DNA from: an uncultured Collinsella sp.
GTDB taxonomy: Bacteria; Actinomycetota; Coriobacteriia; Coriobacteriales; Coriobacteriaceae
Direction: 5' to 3'
Assembly: GCA_902491565.1 (NCBI GenBank)
Contig: CABUIE010000026.1
Location: forward strand, 1-12,297
DNA length: 12,297 nt
The translations under genes and the position numbers were made by a program. The notes beneath the pieces were generated by a model. That model searched no databases and was not told the origin of the DNA. It was given only the letters and a program-made list of their open reading frames with translations. This document shows, piece after piece, positions 5,787 through 12,297 of this stretch (position 1 is its first letter; each line of letters starts with the position of its first letter).

Positions 5787-6510
5787 AGGCGAGGGCTTGG
5801 CGCTGAAGCTCGATGAGCTCGGCGATACCCTTGTCGCCCAGGTCGAGCAGGGCGTTGAGGCGCTTGCGGTCGAAGGGCGCCTGCTCGCCGGTACCCTGGA
5901 GCTCGATCATCTCACCGGTGTCGGTGGCGACGAGGTTCATATCGACCTCGGCATGGCTGTCCTCGGAATAATCGAGGTCAAGCAGCGTATTGCCGTCGAC
6001 AACGCCCATGGAGATGGCAGCCACCTGGCCGATAAGCGGGATGCGCTCGATCTTGCCCGCCTCGACCCACATGGCGAGGGCGTCGTGCAGCGCCACCCAG
6101 GCGCCGGTGATGCTCGCTGTACGCGTGCCGCCATCGGCCTGAATCACATCACAGTCAACGGTGACGGTGTACTCGCCGAGCGCCTTCATGTTGACGACGG
6201 TACGCAGGCTGCGGCCAATGAGGCGCTCGATCTCCATGGAGCGACCCTTGCGGTTGGCGTGCTCGCGCTTGCAGCGCTTGCCGGTCGACGCCGGCAGCAT
6301 GGCGTATTCCGCGGTCACCCAGCCGGCCTTAGCTCCCTTTCGCCAGCCCGGCACGCCCTCCTCGATAGTGGCGGCGCACAGCACGCGCGTGTCACCGAAC
6401 TCGGCCAAACACGAGCCGTGGGCGTGCTTCATGACGCCACGAGTGAGCTTAACGGGGCGCAACTCGTTGGCGGCGCGACCGTTGGCGCGGTTGACCTGCA
6501 TGTACTCCAT
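5785..6510 (-). CDS. rph: Ribonuclease PH
   Basis: The 241-residue phosphorolytic 3'-to-5' exoribonuclease trims tRNA 3' ends with inorganic phosphate and works as a hexameric ring. Family motifs: NGRAANELRPV (10-20), TAEYAMLPAST (66-76), KGRSMEIERLIGRSLR (88-103) and CDVIQADGGTRTASITG (120-136), in which GTR (128-130) binds phosphate. Asp/Glu residues in LLDLDYSEDSHAEVDMN (176-192) match the catalytic metal region. Length is normal (about 240-260). Start: ATG at 6510 with AAAGGA 7 bases upstream. It is 54 bases after murI with no terminator, so it is probably co-transcribed with murI and ends at the hairpin overlapping its stop. Confidence 0.97.
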   Translation of the reverse strand: MEYMQVNRANGRAANELRPVKLTRGVMKHAHGSCLAEFGDTRVLCAATIEEGVPGWRKGAKAGWVTAEYAMLPASTGKRCKREHANRKGRSMEIERLIGRSLRTVVNMKALGEYTVTVDCDVIQADGGTRTASITGAWVALHDALAMWVEAGKIERIPLIGQVAAISMGVVDGNTLLDLDYSEDSHAEVDMNLVATDTGEMIELQGTGEQAPFDRKRLNALLDLGDKGIAELIELQRQALA

Positions 6511-6564
6511 AGAAATATCCTTTCGGCAAAAGATGTGGCGAAGGCTTTGGCGGCTGCCTTACAT

Positions 6565-7449
6565 CTATTGCAGCTCATCGATATCGATGTGTTCGATGCT
6601 CTTGAGCGGCTGACCAAAGATAAAGCTGCCCGCCACCGCAAACTCGGCAATGTTATCGGCCGTCGTGGCAAAACGATGCTGCGGCTCGGCGGCGTCGCCC
6701 GCCAGCTGCTCGCGGCGCGTGAGGATATCGGTCAGCTCGCGTGTGGTCTCCTCGGCGGAACTCACGACGCGCACCCCAGGCCCCAGCGCATGGCGGATAG
6801 GTCCCACCAACAGCGGAAAATGCGTACAGCCGAGCACCACGGTATCGATACCGTGGTCGCGCAGCGGCTCAACCGTGGCACCCACCAGCGCACGCACGGC
6901 AGGCGTATCGAAGATGTCCTCGTTCTCAAGCCACTGTTCCTGCAGATGTGCACCCGAGGCGAGCTCGTGTTCGACAACCTCGACAAAGCTCGAGGCAGGA
7001 CAGCCGTATACATCGACGCCGGCATCCAGGTCCTGAATGGCGCGCGTGTAGGCGCCCGAGCGAATGGTGAGGTTGGTGGCGAGCACGCCCACGCGACGCG
7101 AGCGGGTGCTGTTGATTGCCGCACGGGCACCCGGCGCGATCACACCGATCACGGGAACGTCGAGCACCTGCTGGGCCAGACGCAAGGCCGCAGCGGTCGC
7201 CGTGTTGCAGGCGATGACCATAATCTTGACGTCGTGCTTCGAAAGCCAACGACCCGCCTGCAACGCAAACGAGCGCACCTCATCCTCGGTGCGCGTGCCG
7301 TAGGGGCAGCGCTTGGTGTCGCCAAAGTAGTAGACGGACTCGTGCGGCAGCGCCGTCGCGATGGCGCGCGCAACCGTCAGACCGCCCAAACCAGAATCGA
7401 ACACGCCAATCGGGCGCGTGTCGCCTGCCGGATTCTCGATATCGGACAT
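6565..7449 (-). CDS. murI: Glutamate racemase
   Basis: The 294-residue enzyme interconverts L- and D-glutamate without a cofactor and supplies the D-Glu of peptidoglycan. The two catalytic cysteines are both present: Cys81 in ACNTATAA (80-87) and Cys208 in GCTHFPLL (207-214), with His210. The N-terminal Asp18-Ser19 base-assisting pair lies in FDSGLGGLTV (17-26). YFGDTKRCPYG (41-51) is also typical. The C-terminus is slightly longer than the usual 260-280. Start: ATG at 7449. The GGTGAGG upstream is close to the start, so spacing is tight but usable, and the first dozen residues are outside the conserved fold. It sits between the HAD phosphatase and rph in one probable operon with murE. Confidence 0.97.
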   Translation of the reverse strand: MSDIENPAGDTRPIGVFDSGLGGLTVARAIATALPHESVYYFGDTKRCPYGTRTEDEVRSFALQAGRWLSKHDVKIMVIACNTATAAALRLAQQVLDVPVIGVIAPGARAAINSTRSRRVGVLATNLTIRSGAYTRAIQDLDAGVDVYGCPASSFVEVVEHELASGAHLQEQWLENEDIFDTPAVRALVGATVEPLRDHGIDTVVLGCTHFPLLVGPIRHALGPGVRVVSSAEETTRELTDILTRREQLAGDAAEPQHRFATTADNIAEFAVAGSFIFGQPLKSIEHIDIDELQ

Positions 7450-7500
7450 TACCTCACCAGTCTCTCTCGAAAAGACATGTCCAAGTGCGGCGGCGGCGCG

Positions 7501-8412
7501 CTACGAACGCGCCGCGACCAGCAGCTCTGCCGTCGCCGCCCAACCGTCGACAATTTTGCCGCACGTAACGAAAGCGTTCTCGCAAGCAGCCAGGAACTCG
7601 GGCGCGCCGGCGCTCGTCAGGCCATTCTCGACCAGGCAGAACGTGCCCACGTGATCGGCCATGTAGAAGTCGGACTCGGAATCGCCGAGCGCGAGCGTCT
7701 CCTCGCGCTCGATACCCAGGTGCTCGCAGAAGCGCGCAATGGCAACGCCCTTGTTGAGGCCGGCGGGATTGATATTGAATGCGCGACCGTCCTCGACGCG
7801 ATCGAGCTCGAGCGTCGTCGGCTTGGACAGATGCGTCAGGTGACCGTTGCAAGCCCAGATCAGACCGCAGCCGGCCTCGTCCAGGATGGCCTGGACCTCA
7901 TCGTCGGGCACATCGCCGCGCATGCCGACGGTGACCTCACGGTACTTGTAGCCGGTCGACATGTCGTTGTGGTACTCGATCTTGTGCGGCCAGCGGGCAA
8001 GGATCTTCTCGCACACGCCGGTCTGCTCGATCACCTGGTGCGGAGTAAGGCCGCAGGCGGGGTCGTAAGGCATGTCGCCGGTCAGATACTCCCAATCGTT
8101 GGCTTTGAGGTCGTACATGACCAGGCCGCCCATCTCACCAATGTAGGAGTTGAGGCCGAGCACGCGCGCGTCCTCGTGGATCATGGTACGGTTGCGGCCC
8201 GAGGTGGGAACCACCTGAATACCAGCGCGAGCGAGCGCCACGACAGCCTCGACGAGTTTGGTCGAGGGGTTGCCGTCGTTGTCGCGCAGCACGCACGAGC
8301 CGGGCGCGAGCATCGTGGCATCCAGGTCGGTAAAGACGTACTTGACCTTGGCCAAGCGCTCGCGCATCTCGCCCGAAAGCTCGGCAACGGTCGGCAGGGT
8401 GTTGTGGGACAT
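7501..8412 (-). CDS. HAD-IIB family hydrolase, probable sugar or nucleotide phosphatase
   Basis: The 303-residue cytoplasmic protein has all four HAD motifs. Motif I FTDLDATML has nucleophile Asp29 and Asp31; motif II is TSGRN, with Thr70; motif III is Lys221 in LNKGVAIARF; motif IV is GDSESDFYMAD, with Asp244 and Asp248. The insert between motifs II and III (about 100-210) is a C2B-type cap, as in Cof, mannosyl-3-phosphoglycerate phosphatase and sucrose-phosphatase families. It is therefore a likely Mg-dependent phosphatase; the substrate is not readable. Start: ATG at 8412 with GGAG 5 bases upstream. An upstream ATG at 8454 lacks a site. It is 107 bases after murE, with only a weak ATGGCG/CGCCAT inverted repeat (8478-8510) in the gap, and 51 bases before murI, so it probably belongs to their operon. 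Confidence 0.9.
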   Translation of the reverse strand: MSHNTLPTVAELSGEMRERLAKVKYVFTDLDATMLAPGSCVLRDNDGNPSTKLVEAVVALARAGIQVVPTSGRNRTMIHEDARVLGLNSYIGEMGGLVMYDLKANDWEYLTGDMPYDPACGLTPHQVIEQTGVCEKILARWPHKIEYHNDMSTGYKYREVTVGMRGDVPDDEVQAILDEAGCGLIWACNGHLTHLSKPTTLELDRVEDGRAFNINPAGLNKGVAIARFCEHLGIEREETLALGDSESDFYMADHVGTFCLVENGLTSAGAPEFLAACENAFVTCGKIVDGWAATAELLVAARS

Positions 8413-8519
8413 GGTTACTCCGTTTACGTAGAAGGGTTTGGACTTGGACGGCATGTTTTGATTGGGGAAACACGCTTATGGCGACAGCGTACTTAGGGCG
8501 CCGCCGCCATCATGGTTCA

Positions 8520-10082
8520 TTAGTCAAACTGGGTAACATCGATCAGGCGATTGGCCAGCGAAAGGTCGCTCTCGATGGGCACGAACTCGTCGCCCACGTG
8601 CATGAGCTCCTCGTCACCCTTTGCCAGCAGCAAGACAATGGTGGGAGCATCGGGGTTGACGTACTCCTCGCGCGCCGCCTTGAACGCCGCATGCACAGCG
8701 GCTTCGCGGTCGAGGATGATCTTGTTCGGCGTATCGTCGGGAACATGTTCGGCAAGCTCGCGACAGACCTTCATCGGGTCCTCGTGAGCCGGGTCCTCGT
8801 TGGCAAAGATCATCAGGTCGGAATATGGTGCGGCCTCGCGCGGAAGCTGCTCGCGGCGCTCCTGCGCCTTGCCGCCGGCAGCGCCAAACACTGCGATGAC
8901 CGGGCTGGCGGGAAACGCGCGCTTGACCGACGAGAAAAGCGAACGGAACGAAAGCTGGTTGTGCGCATAGTCAACGACGCAGATCACGCGGCCGTCCTTC
9001 GACTCCACGACCTCCATACGGCCCGGCACACGCAGTTTGGAGAGGCCCTTCTTGATGGCATCGATACCGATGCCGATCTCGCGCGCAGCGGCGATAGCGA
9101 CCAGCGCGTTCTCCACGTTAAAGTCTCCCGCGATACCCAGCAGGACCTTCTCCCCCACCTCGGACTCGTCGGCACACAGGCCATGCAAGTTGAACTCGAT
9201 GCTAAAGCCGACCATGCGTACGTCGCTCGCCCACAGGCTTGCCTCGGGATGCTCGACGCCAACGGTCACCAAGCGCTCGGCCGTCGACGCTGCCTCCAGC
9301 ACACGGTCGACCTCTTCGGTGCCCAGATTCACCACGGCGGTCTTTGCCTGGTCAAAGATCCTGAGTTTGCTCTCAAAATAATCCTCGAAGGTCGGGTGCT
9401 CGATCGGCGAGATGTGGTCGCGGCCGATGTTGAGGAAGCACGCCACGTCAAACGGCAGATTCTCGACGCGTTGGTACTTGAGCGCCTGGCTCGAGACCTC
9501 CATGACCATGGACTGGCGACCGGACATGCGGCAGTTGGCGATATGGCGCCAGACCTCGGGGGCCTCGGGCGTAGTATTGGTGCTCTCGTAGCACTCGATG
9601 CCATCGTCGGTACTCACCGAGCCGATCATGCCGCAGGACTCGCCCGCCGCTTCGATAATCGACTGGAGCATAAAAGCGGCCGTGGTCTTTCCCTTGGTGC
9701 CGGTGATGCCCACGACCTTGACGTCGTGGTCGGGACGGTCGTAGACCTCCGGCGGCAACAGGGCCATGGCCGTGCGAACGCTATCAACAACCAGCATCGC
9801 AGCACTGCTCTCCTGCGCCAGCGGCTCCAGAGACTCGACCAGCGACTCCTCGCACACAAATGCGACGGCGCCCGCATCGAGCGCCATGCTCAAAAACGCG
9901 GGCTTAAAGGCAGCACCTTTACAGAAGAACACGTCACCTGCCGAGACCGCGCGCGAATCAAACGAGCAGCCGGTCACGGCACGCTCGTCAACCTGCTCTG
10001 ATGCGCGCAGCTCGCCGCACACATCGAGAAGCTTGGCAAGCGTATCGACCGTGGTCACGGTCGCGGAATCCGAATGGTGCAT
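8520..10082 (-). CDS. murE: UDP-N-acetylmuramoyl-tripeptide synthetase (MurE-type Mur ligase)
   Basis: The 520-residue ATP-dependent ligase adds the third (diamino) acid to UDP-MurNAc-L-Ala-D-Glu. The N-terminal UDP-binding domain contains FDSRAVSAGDVFF (41-53). The central ATP domain has the P-loop GITGTKGKTT (125-134), EVSSQAL (195-201), NIGRDHIS (218-225) and the probably carbamylated Lys239 in FESKLRIF. The C-terminal domain starts with LRVPGRMEVVE (350-360) and VDYAHNQLSF (370-379). The specificity loop reads NEDPAHEDP (428-436); the Arg of the DNPR motif of diaminopimelate enzymes is Ala432 here. This resembles L-Lys-type enzymes, so L-Orn or L-Lys is more likely than meso-DAP. Start: ATG at 10082 with AAAGGTGA just upstream. 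It opens the murE-HAD-murI-rph unit. Confidence 0.92.
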   Translation of the reverse strand: MHHSDSATVTTVDTLAKLLDVCGELRASEQVDERAVTGCSFDSRAVSAGDVFFCKGAAFKPAFLSMALDAGAVAFVCEESLVESLEPLAQESSAAMLVVDSVRTAMALLPPEVYDRPDHDVKVVGITGTKGKTTAAFMLQSIIEAAGESCGMIGSVSTDDGIECYESTNTTPEAPEVWRHIANCRMSGRQSMVMEVSSQALKYQRVENLPFDVACFLNIGRDHISPIEHPTFEDYFESKLRIFDQAKTAVVNLGTEEVDRVLEAASTAERLVTVGVEHPEASLWASDVRMVGFSIEFNLHGLCADESEVGEKVLLGIAGDFNVENALVAIAAAREIGIGIDAIKKGLSKLRVPGRMEVVESKDGRVICVVDYAHNQLSFRSLFSSVKRAFPASPVIAVFGAAGGKAQERREQLPREAAPYSDLMIFANEDPAHEDPMKVCRELAEHVPDDTPNKIILDREAAVHAAFKAAREEYVNPDAPTIVLLLAKGDEELMHVGDEFVPIESDLSLANRLIDVTQFD

Positions 10083-10117
10083 CTTTCACCTTTCTCAGCC
10101 ATTTGGCAGGGACGGTT

Positions 10118-10146
10118 TTCATAGTAACTGAAACGTGCTCGCGCAA
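10118..10146 (-). promoter_or_regulatory. Candidate promoter of murE
   Basis: On the minus strand, -35 TTGCGC (10146-10141) and -10 TATGAA (10123-10118) are spaced by 17 bases. An overlapping TACTAT is an alternative -10. Both hexamers are only partial matches. The site follows directly after the asnB terminator and would give a leader of about 30 bases, which fits a new unit. Confidence 0.4.
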
Positions 10147-10169
10147 AAACGGCTCCCGGAGGAGCCGTT
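10145..10169 (-). terminator. Intrinsic terminator after asnB
   Basis: On the minus strand, AACGGCTCC (10169-10161) pairs perfectly with GGAGCCGTT (10156-10148) around a 4-base loop, followed by a run of five T (10149-10145). It lies 25 bases after the asnB stop. Confidence 0.9.
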
Positions 10170-10194
10170 ACGCGCAGGCATTCGTAGGCCGAGA

Positions 10195-12075
10195 CTAGGC
10201 AGCCTGAACAGAAGGCTGGCCCTCGTCGATAAAGAAGCGCTTGTACCACACTAGGAACACGAGCGGCGTATAGATCTTGCGCTGGAAATCGCCCTTACCC
10301 GCAAAGTGCAGATCGAGCAGGTGCATGAGCTCGTCGGTATCGAAGAACTCGCTTGCCCACGGCGCGGTGAAGTACTCCTTGACATAGTCGTACCACTTTT
10401 GCTCGCGCAGCCAGTAGACAATCGGCACCGGGAAGCCCACCTTGGGACGGGTGGCCCACTCATCGGGCAGCGACTTGTTGGCAGCGTGGCGGAGTACCTG
10501 TTTGTTGCCGTTCTCGTTGATGCGGTAGCGGTCGGGAATGTGCTCGGCGAACTCCATGACTTTGCGGTCCAGGAAGGGCACGCGCAGCTCCAGCGAGTGC
10601 GCCATGCACATCTTGTCGGCCTTGAGCAGAATGTCGCCCGGGAGCCACATGTTCATGTCCAGGTACTGCTTCTTGACCAGTTCGGGCTGACCCTTCACGC
10701 GTGCGTAGATGGGTGCAGCGAGCTCGAAGGCGCCGTCGCCGGTGTTGTACTCGGGCTTGAGCACGCCGTCGACCTCGCGCTCCGGCCATACCAAAGCCTG
10801 TCCCAGGAACGACTTCTCGGGAATCTCGGCACCCTTGACCAGGAAGTTATGTCCCTTGAAGTACGGCATATGCAGCGCCAGGTTACCGAGCGCGCGACGG
10901 ATGGGCAGCGGCACCATCTTTTTGTACTTGCGCACCGGGACCGTATCCTCGTAGTAGGCGTAGCCGCCAAAGAGTTCGTCGGCGCCTTCGCCCGAAAGCA
11001 CCACGGTGACGTCCTTGCGGGCCATCTCGGCCAAGAACCACAGCGGCACGGAAGACAGGTTGGACTGCGGCTCGTCCATGTGATACTGGATGTCCTCGAG
11101 CGCACCGAAGAACTCGTCGGCGGTAATCATCTTGCGAACGTTCTCGACGCCGAGCTTATCGGAAAGTTCCTTGGCGTAGTTGGTCTCGTTGAAGTTCTTG
11201 TAGTCAAAGCCCACCGAGAAGGTCTTGTCGGGCATGAGGCAAGCGGCGATGTAGCTGGAGTCGACGCCACCGGAGAGGAACGACGCGACCTTGACGTCAG
11301 CGATGCGATGGGCCTCGACGCTCTCGTGCACGACCTCGTCCAGCTCGTCGACGTACTCCTCGAACGGCTTCTCGACGGCAGAGTAATCGCAATCCCAGTA
11401 GCGCTCGATGTTCATCTTGCCGGTCGGGATGTCGACGGTAAAGTAGTGCGCCGGCGGCAGCTTGTAGACACCCTCGAAGAAGGTTTCCTCGGTTGCCGAA
11501 TACTGCAGCGTCATGTACGGACGCAGGGCCTTTTTGTTGACCGCCTTGTGGAAGTGCGGGTAGTCTAGGAAGCTCTTGATCTCGGAGCCAAAGAGCACGC
11601 CCGGAGCGCCGTCGCCCGCATCGGCCATGGGATAGTAGTAAAGCGGCTTGATGCCAAAGATGTCACGGGCGCCAAAAAGCTTGTTCTTCTTTTTGTCCCA
11701 GATGACGAAGGCGTACATACCGCGCAGGCGATCGAGGACGGCCTCGCCCCACTCCTCGTAGCCGTGCAGGAGGCTCTCGGTGTCGGCGCCGCAATGGAAC
11801 TTGTAGCCCTTGGCTTCGAGCTCGGAACGGAGTTCTTGGAAGTTGTAGATCTCACCGTTGAAGACAATGACGACGCTACCGTCCTCGTTGGCCATAGGTT
11901 GGGCGCCAGCCTCGGTCAGGTCGAGGATCGACAGGCGGCGGAAGCCGAGGGCAACGCGGCCGTCGATAAACTGACCGCCCATGTCGGGACCGCGATGGAC
12001 GATGCGGTCCATCATCTTGGTGAGCACCTCGGATTGGTTATCCGTCCCACCGACAAAACCGACAAAACCGCACAT
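10195..12075 (-). CDS. asnB: Asparagine synthetase, glutamine-hydrolysing
   Basis: The 626-residue two-domain enzyme makes asparagine from aspartate, ATP and glutamine in the cytoplasm. The N-terminal class II glutaminase domain (about 2-215) begins with catalytic Cys2 in MCGFVGFVGG and shows HRGPD (27-31), LGFRRLSILDL (43-53) and FNGEIYNF (72-79). The synthetase domain has the PP-loop LSGGVDSS (267-274), which binds ATP, and LSGEGADELFGGY (360-372). KADKMCMAHSLELRVPFLD lies further on. Length is normal for bacterial AsnB (about 550-640). Start: ATG at 12075 with GAGGGG 7 bases upstream; the Cys must follow the initiator Met, so the start is fixed. It is apparently a single-gene unit, with a -10-like site about 50 bases upstream and a strong terminator downstream. 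AsnB-like amidotransferases that modify cell-wall peptides or antibiotics exist, but the motif set and lack of neighbours favour asparagine synthesis. Confidence 0.95.
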   Translation of the reverse strand: MCGFVGFVGGTDNQSEVLTKMMDRIVHRGPDMGGQFIDGRVALGFRRLSILDLTEAGAQPMANEDGSVVIVFNGEIYNFQELRSELEAKGYKFHCGADTESLLHGYEEWGEAVLDRLRGMYAFVIWDKKKNKLFGARDIFGIKPLYYYPMADAGDGAPGVLFGSEIKSFLDYPHFHKAVNKKALRPYMTLQYSATEETFFEGVYKLPPAHYFTVDIPTGKMNIERYWDCDYSAVEKPFEEYVDELDEVVHESVEAHRIADVKVASFLSGGVDSSYIAACLMPDKTFSVGFDYKNFNETNYAKELSDKLGVENVRKMITADEFFGALEDIQYHMDEPQSNLSSVPLWFLAEMARKDVTVVLSGEGADELFGGYAYYEDTVPVRKYKKMVPLPIRRALGNLALHMPYFKGHNFLVKGAEIPEKSFLGQALVWPEREVDGVLKPEYNTGDGAFELAAPIYARVKGQPELVKKQYLDMNMWLPGDILLKADKMCMAHSLELRVPFLDRKVMEFAEHIPDRYRINENGNKQVLRHAANKSLPDEWATRPKVGFPVPIVYWLREQKWYDYVKEYFTAPWASEFFDTDELMHLLDLHFAGKGDFQRKIYTPLVFLVWYKRFFIDEGQPSVQAA

Positions 12076-12126
12076 ATACTATCCCCTCTGCTGTTGCTGG
12101 GCATCAAATCGAATCAGTAGCTTTTG

Positions 12127-12132
12127 AGTATA
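12127..12132 (-). promoter_or_regulatory. Probable -10 element of asnB
   Basis: TATACT on the minus strand, 51 bases before the asnB ATG, is a 5 of 6 match to the -10 consensus and would give a leader of about 45 bases. No good -35 is seen at 16-18 bases; the upstream bases are GC-rich, which suggests a promoter that needs an activator. Confidence 0.45.
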
Positions 12133-12158
12133 CCCGAGGGCGTAAAGAGGGGCGGAAT

Positions 12159-12263
12159 GTTCAGGCAATCTCAACTGAATCAGCTCCGCTGTGACACGCG
12201 GGTTGATTTCCGATCTCAGCCGAACACATTGAGCTGATGGCTCGCTCCCGCAGTTAGCCGAAC
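12159..12263. repeat. Small direct and inverted repeats upstream of asnB
   Basis: AGCCGAAC occurs at 12218-12225 and 12256-12263, 38 bases apart. A partial inverted relative, GTTCAGGC, is at 12159-12166. ATCAGCTC (12179-12186) and GAGCTGAT (12231-12238) form a perfect 8-bp inverted repeat with 44 bases between. No gene is seen in this 220-base stretch. The repeats sit upstream of the asnB -10 and could be binding sites for a regulator; chance remains possible for motifs this short. Confidence 0.35.
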
Positions 12264-12295
12264 GCCCCCGCGGCCCCTCCTGGGGTCCGGGGGCG
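12263..12295. repeat. Very GC-rich hairpin at the window edge
   Basis: CGCCCCCG (12263-12270) pairs with CGGGGGCG (12288-12295), with an inner CCCC/GGGG stem around TCCT. It is very stable. On the minus strand only two T follow, so a terminator for the gene beyond the window is possible but not typical; on the plus strand the next bases are outside the window. Confidence 0.55.
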
Positions 12296-12297
12296 CC

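Noticed and set aside
5797..8496. Open frame of 899 codons on the plus strand across rph, murI and the HAD gene
   Set aside because: It is antisense to three genes with complete catalytic motifs. Long antisense frames are expected in GC-rich DNA with biased third positions. The translation is low-complexity (rich in Ala, Gly, Arg, His, Val) with no recognisable domain.
8493..8513. Tiny open frame (ATG ATG ... TAA, six codons) between murE and the HAD gene
   Set aside because: No ribosome binding site and no following attenuator; too short to support.
8478..10001. Open frame of 507 codons on the plus strand opposite murE
   Set aside because: Antisense shadow of a gene with full Mur ligase motifs; no ribosome binding site or domain of its own.
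10306..11568. Open frame of 420 codons on the plus strand opposite asnB
   Set aside because: Antisense shadow of asnB, with no recognisable domain.
12206..12216. Similarity of TTCCGATCT to a sequencing adapter end
   Set aside because: Only nine bases match and the flanks do not continue as adapter, so chance is the simplest explanation.

Overview
The window is an ordinary housekeeping stretch of a high-GC bacterial chromosome. Every gene I can support lies on the minus strand, so transcription runs from high to low coordinates. The best guess is an actinobacterium of the class Coriobacteriia, possibly Collinsella. The reasons are strongly GC-biased third codon positions, a murI-rph-rdgB order like that of actinobacteria, a veg-ispE pair otherwise best known from Firmicutes, and a MurE that looks like an L-Orn/L-Lys enzyme rather than a diaminopimelate enzyme. 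This placement is inference from recalled synteny and motifs; no search was run.

Layout in the direction of transcription: a 220-base upstream region with small repeats and a -10-like site leads into asnB (asparagine synthetase), which ends in a strong terminator. A new unit follows: murE, a HAD-IIB phosphatase, murI and rph, ending in a probable terminator. Next are rdgB and dtd, 3 bases apart. After a promoter come veg, ispE (GTG start 2 bases after the veg stop) and tRNA-Pro(CGG), ending in a textbook terminator. Then come tatA with its own promoter, greA with a leader of unclear promoter, and lysS, with terminator-like hairpins between them. A perfect 13-bp inverted repeat follows the lysS stop, and the last 56 bases look coding on the minus strand but have no visible start.

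Functionally, murE and murI make peptidoglycan precursors: murI supplies D-Glu, and murE adds the diamino acid after D-Glu. rph matures tRNA 3' ends, rdgB removes non-canonical nucleotides, dtd clears D-aminoacyl-tRNAs, and lysS charges tRNA-Lys. ispE serves the MEP isoprenoid pathway, which also feeds the cell-wall lipid carrier. tatA belongs to folded-protein export, greA rescues stalled RNA polymerase, and asnB makes asparagine.

I found no mobile element, CRISPR array, toxin-antitoxin pair, defence island or biosynthetic cluster. The points most worth a second look are the lysyl-tRNA synthetase with a C-terminal EMAPII/Trbp111-type tRNA-binding domain, the changed specificity loop of MurE, the uncharacterised HAD phosphatase between two murein genes, and a perfect dyad filling the spacer of the tatA promoter. 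I do not see a clearly new multi-gene system here.
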